NCBI RefSeq assembly: GCF_042852765.1
Contig: NZ_AP031414.1
From: Schaedlerella glycyrrhizinilytica_A
GTDB lineage: Bacteria; Bacillota; Clostridia; Lachnospirales; Lachnospiraceae
DNA: 64,000 nucleotides
Strand: one strand, 5' to 3'
Shown one piece after another: positions 16,167-24,405 of this stretch (position 1 is the stretch's first letter; every line of letters starts with the position of its first letter). The position numbers were made by a program, and so were the translations under genes. The notes below the pieces were generated by a model. That model ran no database searches, was not told the origin of the DNA, and worked only from the letters and a program-made list of their open reading frames with translations.

Positions 16167-16654
16167 TCGCCTTAAAATTACCGAACAACAAACAATTTAT
16201 GTCCCACCTTTTACTTTCCGAAACCTTTGACCACTTTCTTGTCATTGACGGGGAGATCACGACATTTAACACATTTACGATCAACGGATTCTTGCAGAAA
16301 GAATTTTACCCTCCGGAAGAACGGGATACGCTTCCCGAATATTCCTATTGGAAGCAGCTCCGTGAACTTTGCTTTACAATGATCCGCGGGAAGCAGACAC
16401 CGCTTGGCTTCAAATTCGTATTCAGCCTTGCGCCCCATAATATTGAAAAATTATTAGTCCAAAAACAACTGGATTTCCGCCCGGAAGACGTTCAGGGACT
16501 TTACTTAAACATCCGCTTCAATCAAGACGGGCTTTTCTGTATCACCGGAACTTCTTTAAAAACATTTTCCATGGACAAATCTTTAGAGCAGGCATGGGAT
16601 GAGATGGTTCAGAAATTTTTCACAAAAAAACAGATCGACTGGGAACTGTGCTGA
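16163..16654 (+). CDS. Conserved protein of unknown function (DUF5721-like)
   Basis: 163 residues with no signal peptide or membrane segment. The sequence (LPNNKQFMSHLLLSETFDHF; PPEERDTLPEYSYWKQLREL) resembles a Lachnospiraceae family I recall as DUF5721, of unknown function. Conserved-looking traits are many aromatic residues and a strand-rich centre. Its start overlaps the nucleotidyltransferase stop by 4 nt, so the two proteins probably act together. The pair ends at a strong bidirectional terminator (16686-16747). Confidence 0.6.
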   Translation: MIALKLPNNKQFMSHLLLSETFDHFLVIDGEITTFNTFTINGFLQKEFYPPEERDTLPEYSYWKQLRELCFTMIRGKQTPLGFKFVFSLAPHNIEKLLVQKQLDFRPEDVQGLYLNIRFNQDGLFCITGTSLKTFSMDKSLEQAWDEMVQKFFTKKQIDWELC

Positions 16655-16685
16655 CGATATGCTGACGATTCCAATTTCCGTCAAG

Positions 16686-16747
16686 AAAAAGAACGCCCCG
16701 ACGCCCCGCAGAGACCTCTTCTGCATGAGCGCCGAAGCGTTCTTTTT
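16686..16747. terminator. Bidirectional terminator
   Basis: AAAAAGAACGC (16686-16696) pairs perfectly with GCGTTCTTTTT (16737-16747). It has A- and T-runs on both sides and lies between convergent genes ending at 16654 and 16754. Confidence 0.8.
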
Positions 16748-16753
16748 TATTTT

Positions 16754-18853
16754 TTATTTTGTCAGAAGCATCATGATCTCATTACTTCTCTGTACAAATG
16801 CCGTCATCTCTTCCGGATTCAGCGGCTTGTGCGCCAGAATCGCCAGATCATATAACTGTTTACAGATGATCGGAACACTCTTGCTTCTCTTATGTTCCAC
16901 AACGAATTGTACAAGCGGATGGTTTGCATTCAGGATCAATGTGATCTGACTTCCGAACATTCCCGGATCCATACCTGCCATACCGTACATGCGCATCATT
17001 TCCTGCATACGTCTGGACTCCTCGGAAAGAACTGCCATTGAAGCGACCTGATCGTCTTTCAGTTTCTCCACTTTAACGTCAAGCTTTTCATTGTCCAGCT
17101 CTTTTCTGAAAATCTCAACAAGACTTTCGGTTGTCTTCCGGAAGCTCTCTTTTTCTTCCTCCGTCACCTCGTCTTTCAGTGAATCATGCACATCCGCATC
17201 GATCCGCTGGAATTTGATGTTCTCATTGTGCTGCTCCATATAAGTGATAAACGGAGTGTCGATATTATGCGTCAAGATTACCGCATCCTGTGACTGCTCT
17301 TTAAACATCTTAATGTACTGGCTCTGCTGCTGTTCATCTGTCACATAGTAAACGACAGTCTGTTCCTCTTTCTTTTCTTCCTCGGAATCTGCATCTGCTG
17401 TCTTGTCTGTGTTTTCTGCTGCTGTGTCTCCGGCATTCTCCGCATTTGAAGTATCCGCAGTTTCTGCCGTGTTTTCGGCATCTGTATTTTCTTCGTCCGC
17501 CGGATCAGCTGTTTCCTTCAAATACTCTTCCAGTGTCAGATATTTGTGGTCAAGATTCTTATACAGCATCGAATCTTTGATCTTATTGCCGAACTTCTCG
17601 TCTTTAAGACATCCGAACTTTAAGAACGGACTGATGTCATCCCAGTATTTCTCGTAATTCTCACGGTCTGTCTTGAACATTCCGTTCAATTTATCTGCCA
17701 CTTTCTTGGAAATGTAATCGGCAACTTTATTGACAAATCCATCGTTCTGCAGCGCGCTTCTCGATACGTTCAGTGGCAGATCCGGACAGTCGATCACGCC
17801 TTTCAATACCATCAAAAATTCCGGGATCACTTCTTTGATGTTATCCGCGATAAACACCTGATTGTTGTACAGTTTGATCTTGCCCTCCACAGAATCATAC
17901 TCGGTATTGATCTTCGGGAAATATAAGATTCCTTTCAGGTTGAACGGATAGTCCATATTCAAATGGATCCAGAACAAAGGCTCTTTGTAGTCCATGAAGA
18001 CTTTCCTGTAAAAATCAATATAATCTTCTTTTGAACACTCACTTGGATTTTTCGTCCAGAGCGGCTTTGTATCACTTAACGATACCGGGCGTTTCACGAT
18101 CTTCGCTTTCTTCTTCGGCTCACCCTCTTCGCCCTCTTTTACTTCCTCTGTAATATGCTCAACGACCTCGTCCGTATCAAGGACGTCCTCTTCATCGATC
18201 GTCTCATATTCCGGTTCTGCATTCTCTTTTGCAAGGAAGATCTCAACCGGCATAAAGGAACAATATTTTTCCAGAACCTCTCTTGCCCGGTACTCATTTG
18301 CAAATTCCAGACAATCTTCATTCAAGAACAGTGTGATCTCTGTTCCCACTTCCGTCTTGCTGCCGTCCTGCATCTCGTACTCTGTACCGCCCTGGCTTAC
18401 CCAGTGTACCGACGCAGCCCCATCTTTGTAAGAAAGTGTATCGATATGCACTTCGTCCGCAACCATAAATGCAGAGTAGAATCCCAGACCAAAATGTCCG
18501 ATCATCTCATCATCTGTCGTTTTATCTTTATATTTCTCAAGGAACTGGGTTGCTCCGGAAAATGCGATCTGTGTGATATATTCTTCTACCTCTTCCGCAG
18601 TCATTCCCAAACCATTATCAATAAACTTCAGCGTCTTCTCTTCCGGATTCACCAGTACCTGGATCTTGCCTTTGTAATCGTCCGGAAGCTCATATTCTCC
18701 CATCATATCCAGCTTTTTCAGCTTCGTGATCGCATCGCAGCCATTGGAAACGAGCTCTCTCATAAAAATGTCATGATCCGAATACACCCATTTCTTAATG
18801 ATCGGAAATATATTTTCACTGTCGATTGATAAATTACCTCTTTTTGTTCCCAT
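16754..18853 (-). CDS. htpG: Chaperone HtpG (bacterial Hsp90)
   Basis: ATP-dependent cytoplasmic chaperone. The start is the ATG at 18853 (MGTKRGNLS, 699 aa) with AAAGGAG 8 nt upstream; a longer reading to 18940 would run through the promoter. The GHKL ATPase motifs are present: ELVSNGCDA, DNGLGM and GHFGLGFYSAF. The middle domain has LPLNVSRSALQND with the ATP-sensing Arg. Odd features are a charged linker (DVLDTDEVVEHITEEVKEGE) and a ~50-residue acidic Ala/Glu/Asp/Thr/Asn-rich insertion before the C-terminal part (about 17360-17520). The C-terminal dimerisation region ends the protein. A sigma-A promoter and a perfect CIRCE operator lie upstream. Confidence 0.95.
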   Translation of the reverse strand: MGTKRGNLSIDSENIFPIIKKWVYSDHDIFMRELVSNGCDAITKLKKLDMMGEYELPDDYKGKIQVLVNPEEKTLKFIDNGLGMTAEEVEEYITQIAFSGATQFLEKYKDKTTDDEMIGHFGLGFYSAFMVADEVHIDTLSYKDGAASVHWVSQGGTEYEMQDGSKTEVGTEITLFLNEDCLEFANEYRAREVLEKYCSFMPVEIFLAKENAEPEYETIDEEDVLDTDEVVEHITEEVKEGEEGEPKKKAKIVKRPVSLSDTKPLWTKNPSECSKEDYIDFYRKVFMDYKEPLFWIHLNMDYPFNLKGILYFPKINTEYDSVEGKIKLYNNQVFIADNIKEVIPEFLMVLKGVIDCPDLPLNVSRSALQNDGFVNKVADYISKKVADKLNGMFKTDRENYEKYWDDISPFLKFGCLKDEKFGNKIKDSMLYKNLDHKYLTLEEYLKETADPADEENTDAENTAETADTSNAENAGDTAAENTDKTADADSEEEKKEEQTVVYYVTDEQQQSQYIKMFKEQSQDAVILTHNIDTPFITYMEQHNENIKFQRIDADVHDSLKDEVTEEEKESFRKTTESLVEIFRKELDNEKLDVKVEKLKDDQVASMAVLSEESRRMQEMMRMYGMAGMDPGMFGSQITLILNANHPLVQFVVEHKRSKSVPIICKQLYDLAILAHKPLNPEEMTAFVQRSNEIMMLLTK

Positions 18854-18893
18854 GAATAAGACTCCTTTCTGTACTCTGAACTCTCTATTGGGT

Positions 18894-18922
18894 ATTCTAA
18901 TACAGGCATACTCAAAAGTCAA
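18894..18922 (-). promoter_or_regulatory. Sigma-A promoter of htpG
   Basis: Minus strand: -35 TTGACT (18917-18922), exactly 17 nt, -10 TAGAAT (18894-18899). It lies about 40 nt upstream of the ATG at 18853. The CIRCE operator lies directly upstream of the -35. Confidence 0.85.
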
Positions 18923-18929
18923 TAGAAAT

Positions 18930-18956
18930 TTAGCACTCATTTTTAGTGAGTGCTAA
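18930..18956. promoter_or_regulatory. CIRCE operator (HrcA binding site)
   Basis: TTAGCACTC (18930-18938), exactly nine bases, GAGTGCTAA (18948-18956): a perfect CIRCE element. It sits 7 nt upstream of the htpG -35 box and about 87 nt upstream of the divergent gene at 19043. HrcA repression of htpG by heat-shock control is the expected consequence. CIRCE is best known upstream of groESL and hrcA-dnaK. Confidence 0.92.
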
Positions 18957-19042
18957 TAATTTTAAAACTTTCTATATGTATGTATGGAATTTCTCTCCTG
19001 ATTGCGATAAAATAAAAAGAAAAAATACGAGGGAGAAATACT

Positions 19043-19873
19043 ATGGGAAAAATTTATTTGCAAATGTATTCTTTTATGGACGGCACGATGAACGACAGCC
19101 GTGAGAACTTAAGACTTGCAGCAGAGATGGGATATGACGGTGTCGAACTGTTCGGACCGCTTCTGGCGATCCCGGCAGAAGAACTGAAATCACTTCTTGA
19201 CGAATATCATCTGGAACCGATCTCAATGCATGCGCCGACTTCCGATATGGTAGAACAGCTCATTCCTCTTGCCAATGCTCTTGACATGAAATTCATTGGG
19301 ATCGGAATGGAAACGATGCTCAATGATGACGCAGTTCATGCATTTGCCGGCAAATTAAATCGTCTCGGAAAAGCATGCGCAGAAAACGGGCTGACTTTAA
19401 CTTATCACAACCACACACAGGAATTTCTTCCATGCGAAGATAAGAAAGTCATCGATATCTTGATGGAAGAAACGGATCCGAAATATGTCAGCTTTGAACT
19501 GGATGCCGGTTGGTGCGCTGCCGCAGGATTCGATCCGCTTGCACTTGTCGAACAGTACAGTGGTCGTATCAAACTGATCCATGTGAAAGAAAGCGACCGC
19601 GTCATCGGACCGCAGCAGCCGATCGATTTCGGAAGCGTCCCAAAAGACGAAAAGGGGATGCCTGTTCTTCCGGAAGAGTTAAAACGTCAGATGGAAGAGA
19701 TGGACAAGACCAATTGTGTCGCCGGAAAAGGGCTCGTCGATTGGAAAGTACTCAAAGAAACTGCCGACCGTCACGGATGTCAGGCATATATTGTAGAACG
19801 TGAATACGCACCGGAGGGAAAACGTCTGGAGTATCTTCAGGCAGATCTGGACTACTACCGCACCCAGATTTAA
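19043..19873 (+). CDS. Sugar phosphate isomerase/epimerase (xylose-isomerase-like TIM barrel)
   Basis: 276-residue AP-endonuclease-2/xylose-isomerase-like TIM barrel (IolE/IolI type), cytoplasmic. Motifs include MGYDGVELFGP (first strand), MHAPTSDMVEQ, YHNHTQEF with metal-ligand His, FELDAGWCAAAG with Glu/Asp, and LIHVKESD. The family isomerises or epimerises sugars, inositol derivatives or keto-acids; the exact substrate cannot be inferred. GAGGGAG precedes the ATG. It lies divergent from htpG with CIRCE between them and 71 nt upstream of a GNAT gene, which may be co-transcribed. Confidence 0.8.
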   Translation: MGKIYLQMYSFMDGTMNDSRENLRLAAEMGYDGVELFGPLLAIPAEELKSLLDEYHLEPISMHAPTSDMVEQLIPLANALDMKFIGIGMETMLNDDAVHAFAGKLNRLGKACAENGLTLTYHNHTQEFLPCEDKKVIDILMEETDPKYVSFELDAGWCAAAGFDPLALVEQYSGRIKLIHVKESDRVIGPQQPIDFGSVPKDEKGMPVLPEELKRQMEEMDKTNCVAGKGLVDWKVLKETADRHGCQAYIVEREYAPEGKRLEYLQADLDYYRTQI

Positions 19874-19944
19874 TTTTATATGATCGGATCTGACCATATG
19901 AACCAAATACATTCAAAGAAAAGATTTATCGGGAGATGATGACA

Positions 19945-20433
19945 ATGCATATTGAGCAGGCAACAACCGAAGAAGAGATCCAAACGATCGCCGATCTCGC
20001 AGAAATAATCTGGCACCAGCATTTCACACCGATCATCGGAAAGGAACAGGTTATTTATATGGTAGAAAAATTTCAATCTTTCAACGCTTTGAAAGAACAG
20101 ATTGAAAATGGATATGAATACTACCGAATTTTCGATCAGGACGGATTTTGCGGCTACTGCGGCATCCATCCGGAAAACGGAAAGCTCTTCCTCTCCAAAC
20201 TTTATCTGAAAAAAGAGGCACGGGGAAAACACCTGGCTACAAACGTATTTGAATTTTTAAAGCAACTGTGCCGGGAACGCGGCTTATCTGCGATCTGGCT
20301 GACCTGTAACAAACACAATGATAATTCCCTGGCTGTCTACCGCCATCTGGGATTTGAAACCGTGGATACACAGGTTGCCGATATCGGAAACGGATTTGTG
20401 ATGGATGACTATATTATGGAAGTAACTGTATAG
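19945..20433 (+). CDS. GNAT-family N-acetyltransferase
   Basis: 162 residues from the ATG at 19945. The ATGs at 19936/19939 are too close to the GGGAG ribosome binding site at 19931-19935, so the later Met (MHIEQATTEEE) is preferred. It has the GNAT fold: strand-4 LFLSKLYLKKEARGKH with the acetyl-CoA loop (ARGKHLATNVFEFL), and ALWLTCNKHNDNSL-type motif B (here AIWLTCNKHNDNSLAVY) with Asn and Tyr near the C-terminus. The substrate is unknown. The TAG stop lies inside the first bases of the 88-nt repeat copy C1. Confidence 0.8.
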   Translation: MHIEQATTEEEIQTIADLAEIIWHQHFTPIIGKEQVIYMVEKFQSFNALKEQIENGYEYYRIFDQDGFCGYCGIHPENGKLFLSKLYLKKEARGKHLATNVFEFLKQLCRERGLSAIWLTCNKHNDNSLAVYRHLGFETVDTQVADIGNGFVMDDYIMEVTV

Positions 20434-20516
20434 GCGACGAGCCAAAGTCCGTGCTTGCCCGAGACCTTGGCGACTACTTACAATCCCGGAATGTGCCTTT
20501 TGGCACTTCCGGTGAT
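20429..20516 (+). repeat. 88-nt two-hairpin repeat, copy C1
   Basis: Runs from TATAGGCGACGAGCC to CTTCCGGTGAT. Hairpin A is CCAA/TTGG enclosing GTC/GAC; its inner GGGC/GCCC stem is weakened by a G-to-T change here. Hairpin B is CCGGAA-GTGCC-TTTT-GGCAC-TTCCGG. It begins inside the GNAT stop and ends 12 nt before the stop of the minus-strand gene at 20529. The same 88-nt unit occurs at 49172, 51818 and (inverted) 61250. Confidence 0.9.
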
Positions 20517-20528
20517 TGCCGATCCTGT

Positions 20529-21752
20529 TTAATGATATTTTTCGTAATATTCCTTATAATTAATATCCGCGATCTTCTCGCTCGGCACAAATTCTGCCGG
20601 ATCTCCCTCTATATAAATCTCCGCACCGTCTGATAAGTAAAGATTATGGTAAGTCTTTCCCGACTCCCCTCCATCCAGCCAGATCGATGTCTCATAATAA
20701 CCGTCTTCGTCATATGGATCGGTTGTCTTCACTTTCAAGTATAAAACGCCCCATCCATTCCACTCCGGAATCGAAACATCATAAACTCCCGGCTCAAAGT
20801 CTTTCCCTGCCACGATTTTATCCTCTGTTTCCAACGAAAATGCACATTCCTCCACATTTGGATTTTCTTTCATCTTCAGATCCGACGTCTGTGCATTCTC
20901 AGAGGAAAACTCCAGCGTCACATTATCGCTGATCTCAACGATCGCTCCTTCGTACAACCGGACATCCTGCCACTCAAGGAGCTCGTCATATTTTGTGTCT
21001 GTCCCGAAATCCTGCCATAAATAAATCGTATTCTCCGCATCGTCCACATTCACATATCCGCTTCCCTCTTTCAATCTGATCGTATAAATACCCTCCGGGA
21101 TCTGTGAACCGACAATGTACTCCCCGTACTCCAGTTCCTCTATATATGTATCCCCCGATTCATCCAGTTCTCTGCTTACAAATTCATAAGAATGGGGATC
21201 TTCTGAAGCGACAAGTTCCCCGCTCTCTTCCGGTTCTGAAAAACCGCTTCCGGACTCTTCCGAATACTCAACGGTCATATTCGTTTCTCCGTAGTAGGAT
21301 AAATCTGCTTCCATAGCAGAATACATCAGTGCGATCATAAGAACCACGAAACCGATTCCTCCGATCATAAATGCGGCTGTTTTTCTGCTGATTCCTTTCT
21401 CCCCGTTCATGTTTTTCTTTTTTTCAAAGTTCAAAGCTCTCTCAAGCCGGAAGCCGCCGCCAGCCGTTCCTTTTTGCATTGTCTGGCGAGTTCCTGCTTT
21501 TTTCCATTGACCTGCGCTACCCGGCTTCGACCACGCCCTCTTCTGTTTCGCCTTATACTTTTGTATGTTGCTGTTTTCCGTCTCACGCTGTTCCTCTGCC
21601 ATTTCCTCAAAGGAGTCATTTTTCTTTGTCGCGTTGCTCTCATTCAGCCTGTAACGGATTTTCTGGCTTCGTCGATTATCCAGACCACACTCCTTACAAT
21701 ATCCGTTCTGTAATTTTGCCCCGCAAAGATAACACCGATCTTTTTTTCCCAT
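20529..21752 (-). CDS. Zinc-ribbon membrane protein with two extracellular repeats
   Basis: 407 residues from the ATG at 21752 (AGGTG six bases upstream). An N-terminal zinc ribbon (CYLCGAKLQNGYCKECGL) leads a basic, Lys/Arg/Gln-rich cytoplasmic linker. One membrane helix follows (AAFMIGGIGFVVLMIALMYS). Outside the membrane are an acidic Glu/Ser-rich stalk and two related beta domains. Each has a G-x-(I/F)-x-x-G-x-Y core (GSQIPEGIYTIRLKEGSGY; GKDFEPGVYDVSIPEWNGW) followed by YLW-like strands and an acidic loop. The function is unknown. The stop lies 12 nt from the 3' end of repeat C1. Confidence 0.7.
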   Translation of the reverse strand: MGKKDRCYLCGAKLQNGYCKECGLDNRRSQKIRYRLNESNATKKNDSFEEMAEEQRETENSNIQKYKAKQKRAWSKPGSAGQWKKAGTRQTMQKGTAGGGFRLERALNFEKKKNMNGEKGISRKTAAFMIGGIGFVVLMIALMYSAMEADLSYYGETNMTVEYSEESGSGFSEPEESGELVASEDPHSYEFVSRELDESGDTYIEELEYGEYIVGSQIPEGIYTIRLKEGSGYVNVDDAENTIYLWQDFGTDTKYDELLEWQDVRLYEGAIVEISDNVTLEFSSENAQTSDLKMKENPNVEECAFSLETEDKIVAGKDFEPGVYDVSIPEWNGWGVLYLKVKTTDPYDEDGYYETSIWLDGGESGKTYHNLYLSDGAEIYIEGDPAEFVPSEKIADINYKEYYEKYH

Positions 21753-21827
21753 ATCGTTCACCTGCCTCATCTGAATTTCCAATCCTTTACTATTAATTTA
21801 CCTTGTTTTTATTCAACACGCAAGCAA

Positions 21828-21889
21828 AAAAGACATTGCCAAAAAGATTCCTGTTATCCACATTGAAACCTTTTTTCGCAATGTCTTTT
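21828..21889 (-). terminator. Terminator downstream of ctpA
   Basis: AAAAGACATTGC (21828-21839) pairs perfectly with GCAATGTCTTTT (21878-21889). On the minus strand the stem runs into TTTTTTG. It lies 40 nt past the ctpA stop. Confidence 0.75.
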
Positions 21890-21928
21890 CACATTTTCAC
21901 TTTCTGTTTTGGCAGATGATCAACAACG

Positions 21929-23113
21929 TTATTGTCTCACGATCTCAAGCGCTTTTTCCAGTTGGTTATCCGCCTCCGGATCGTTCGGATCCTGCTCAAA
22001 TTCAATCTCCACATCCGGCTTCACGCCTTTTTTATTGATGCTTTCTCCGCTCGGCGGGAAATATTCTGCGGTCGTGATCTTGACGCTGCTTCCGTCCCGC
22101 AGTCCGATCACATCCTGTACCACGCCTTTTCCAAATGTCGTTTCCCCGACGATCGTACCGATCCCGTAGTCTTTGACCGCCGCCGCAAATACTTCGGATG
22201 CGCTAGCGCTCGATCCATTGACTAATACCGCAAGAGGTTTTGTAAATTCATGTGCCCCGTCGCATGTATATTCTTCTGCAGTTCCATCCCGGTCCTTTGT
22301 CGTAACGATCACGCCCTCCGGCAGGATCTGCCGAAGCATCTCAACAACCGTGTCCAGATTTCCGCCCGGATTATCCCGGATATCAATGACCAATCCGTTC
22401 ATCTCCTGTGCTTCCAGCTCATTTAACGCCGTCTCAAACTGTGACGCTGTCACCTCGTCAAATTCTTTCACATAAATATAGCCGACCTGCCCGTCTTTCA
22501 TCTCATATTCCACAGTGTTCTGCTGGATCACGCGCCGCGTCATTGTAAAACTCAGTTCTTCCTCTCCGCGGACAATATGAAGCGTAACTTCCGTCCCCTC
22601 CTTTCCGCGAACCCATTTTACAATTTCATCCAGACTTTCATCAACGATCTTATGGTCGTCTACCTGCACAACAAGATCTCCTGCCTGCAGCCCGGCTTCT
22701 TCTGCCGGAGATCCCTTTTCAATATCTGTGATCTTTGTCGTTTTGTTCTCCAAATCCTGCGTCATCGTCGCTCCGATTCCCGTAAACTCGCCGGAAATCC
22801 CCTGCATCAGTTCTTCTGTCTGCTCTTCTGTATAATAAGTTGTATATGGATCCATCAAACCTGCCATATATCCCGTATAAATGCCCTCTGCCTGTGTATC
22901 CTTATCGATCTCATCATGATACAGATAATATTTATCTACCATCTGTTCCAACAAATACAGCTTATTCTCCACCTCCGATGTGACAGATAATGACTCCGGC
23001 AGAAATCCAGCCATGGACGCCCATTTCCAAAGTGCATTTCCACCTGCGATCACACAAAACATAGCGAGGGCGCCTATCAGCGCCCCCCTGAAAAATTCTT
23101 TATCTTTTTTCAT
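21929..23113 (-). CDS. S41 C-terminal processing protease (CtpA/CtpB-like)
   Basis: 394-residue membrane-anchored serine protease. An N-terminal signal anchor (GALIGALAMFCVIAGGNALW) precedes a PDZ domain (GIGATMTQDLENKTTK...AEEAGLQAGDLVVQVDD). The S41 catalytic domain holds DIRDNPGGNLDTVVEM, the nucleophile in VNGSSASASEVFAAA and the Lys in VGETTFGKGVVQD. CtpB of Bacillus works in sporulation signalling, and other Ctp proteins trim envelope proteins. Here it follows an M23 endopeptidase-like gene by 15 nt in an ftsEX cluster, which suggests a role in controlling peptidoglycan hydrolysis. Confidence 0.92.
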   Translation of the reverse strand: MKKDKEFFRGALIGALAMFCVIAGGNALWKWASMAGFLPESLSVTSEVENKLYLLEQMVDKYYLYHDEIDKDTQAEGIYTGYMAGLMDPYTTYYTEEQTEELMQGISGEFTGIGATMTQDLENKTTKITDIEKGSPAEEAGLQAGDLVVQVDDHKIVDESLDEIVKWVRGKEGTEVTLHIVRGEEELSFTMTRRVIQQNTVEYEMKDGQVGYIYVKEFDEVTASQFETALNELEAQEMNGLVIDIRDNPGGNLDTVVEMLRQILPEGVIVTTKDRDGTAEEYTCDGAHEFTKPLAVLVNGSSASASEVFAAAVKDYGIGTIVGETTFGKGVVQDVIGLRDGSSVKITTAEYFPPSGESINKKGVKPDVEIEFEQDPNDPEADNQLEKALEIVRQ

Positions 23114-23128
23114 CCTTGCCCCAACCTT

Positions 23129-24301
23129 TTAGAAATATGCTTGCGGGTCTACCGGTGCACCGTTCAGTTCAAGCTGGAAATGCAGATGCGCTCCGAAAGA
23201 ATTGCCGGTATTTCCCACCAATCCGATCGGCTGTCCTTTCGTAACTGTCTGTCCGGCACTGACTAACAGTCCCGAATGATGCATATATTTACCGACAAAT
23301 CCATTTCCATGATCGATAACGATCCAGTTACCGGCGCTGTCGCTCCATCCTGCGATCAGAACCACTCCATCGGCTGCCGCATATGTAGGTGTTCCCTCCG
23401 GTGCTGCCAGATCCAGACCTTTATGGAAAGAAGAATCAAAATCACGGTATCCGAACGTACTGGATACATATCCTGCCGGACACGGATTCGTAAACTGTCC
23501 GTTCCCGCTCACCACATTGTCGATCACAGGCGGTACATAACTGCTTCCGCCGCCGGAATTGCCGGAATTCTGCGCTGCCTGCTGCTGTGCAGCCTGCTGA
23601 GCTGCGGCAGCCGCCGCGGCTGCTGCCTGTTCCTGTTTCAGACGCTCTGCCTCAGCCTGTGCGATCAGATCCTGCAAAAGTGCCGCATTGTCACCGATCT
23701 GTTTCTCCAGATCCGAGATCTGGAGATTCTTTTCACTCAAAAGACTTTCCAGATTCGACTGTTTTACAAGCAGATCGTCCCTGAGCACTTCGAGTTCCTC
23801 ATACTCTGTCTGAAGCGCTGCTTCTTCTGCTTCCACTTCTTTTACAACAGCCTGAAACTCATCAAGCATATCTCTATCATATTCGGAAATCTGCGAAATA
23901 TACTCTGCCTTATTCAGAAATTCTCCGATATTCTCACTTTCCATCAAAAGCTCGATCACTTGGGAATTTCCATTTTCATACATATACTTGATACGCTTTT
24001 TCATACTTTGGTACTGCGTATTCTCTTCGACCTTTGCCTGTACGAGCGCTTCCTCCGCTTTCTCGATCTCGGTCTGCTTATCTGCGAGCTTCGTCTGTGC
24101 GTCTTCCATCTCGCCTAAGATGGTATTCAACTGGGTATTCAGCGAATTCTTCTCCGCCTCAGCCGTGCTTTTCTGCTGCTCAAGCGCATCCGCTTTCTGC
24201 TGTGCCTCATCGATCGTCGTTGCATTTACATTGATGACCATACCGAAACTCATCACAAAAATCAGACCGCCGCTTAAGATTCTCTTTGTTCTTTTGTTCA
24301 T
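23129..24301 (-). CDS. M23 endopeptidase / EnvC-like activator with coiled coil
   Basis: 390-residue secreted protein. A signal peptide (RILSGGLIFVMSFGMVINVNA) is followed by ~190 residues of coiled coil (QQKADALEQQKSTAEAEKNS onward), a Gln/Ala-rich low-complexity stretch near 225-250, and a C-terminal M23/LytM domain. The LytM motifs are HKGLDLAAPEGTPTYAAADG (first metal His and Asp) and GAHLHFQLE (HxH), so the zinc site looks intact and it may be an active endopeptidase. EnvC/PcsB-type proteins are controlled by FtsEX across the membrane, and ftsE and ftsX lie directly upstream. Confidence 0.92.
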   Translation of the reverse strand: MNKRTKRILSGGLIFVMSFGMVINVNATTIDEAQQKADALEQQKSTAEAEKNSLNTQLNTILGEMEDAQTKLADKQTEIEKAEEALVQAKVEENTQYQSMKKRIKYMYENGNSQVIELLMESENIGEFLNKAEYISQISEYDRDMLDEFQAVVKEVEAEEAALQTEYEELEVLRDDLLVKQSNLESLLSEKNLQISDLEKQIGDNAALLQDLIAQAEAERLKQEQAAAAAAAAAQQAAQQQAAQNSGNSGGGSSYVPPVIDNVVSGNGQFTNPCPAGYVSSTFGYRDFDSSFHKGLDLAAPEGTPTYAAADGVVLIAGWSDSAGNWIVIDHGNGFVGKYMHHSGLLVSAGQTVTKGQPIGLVGNTGNSFGAHLHFQLELNGAPVDPQAYF

Positions 24302-24405
24302 TTATACTCACCCTTATATCTTTCTTCTGTGCCAAAAGCAACGTCACTCTTATCGTCCATTCCCCGTTCTTTCACAGAGAGTTCCCCTACGCTTCTCTGC
24401 TTTTA

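Noticed and set aside
20451..20633. Short ORFs reading LARDLG(D)...NVPFGTS in repeats C1 and C3
   Set aside because: The shared peptide comes only from the 88-nt repeat in a frame not kept open in all copies; conservation is at the RNA or DNA level.
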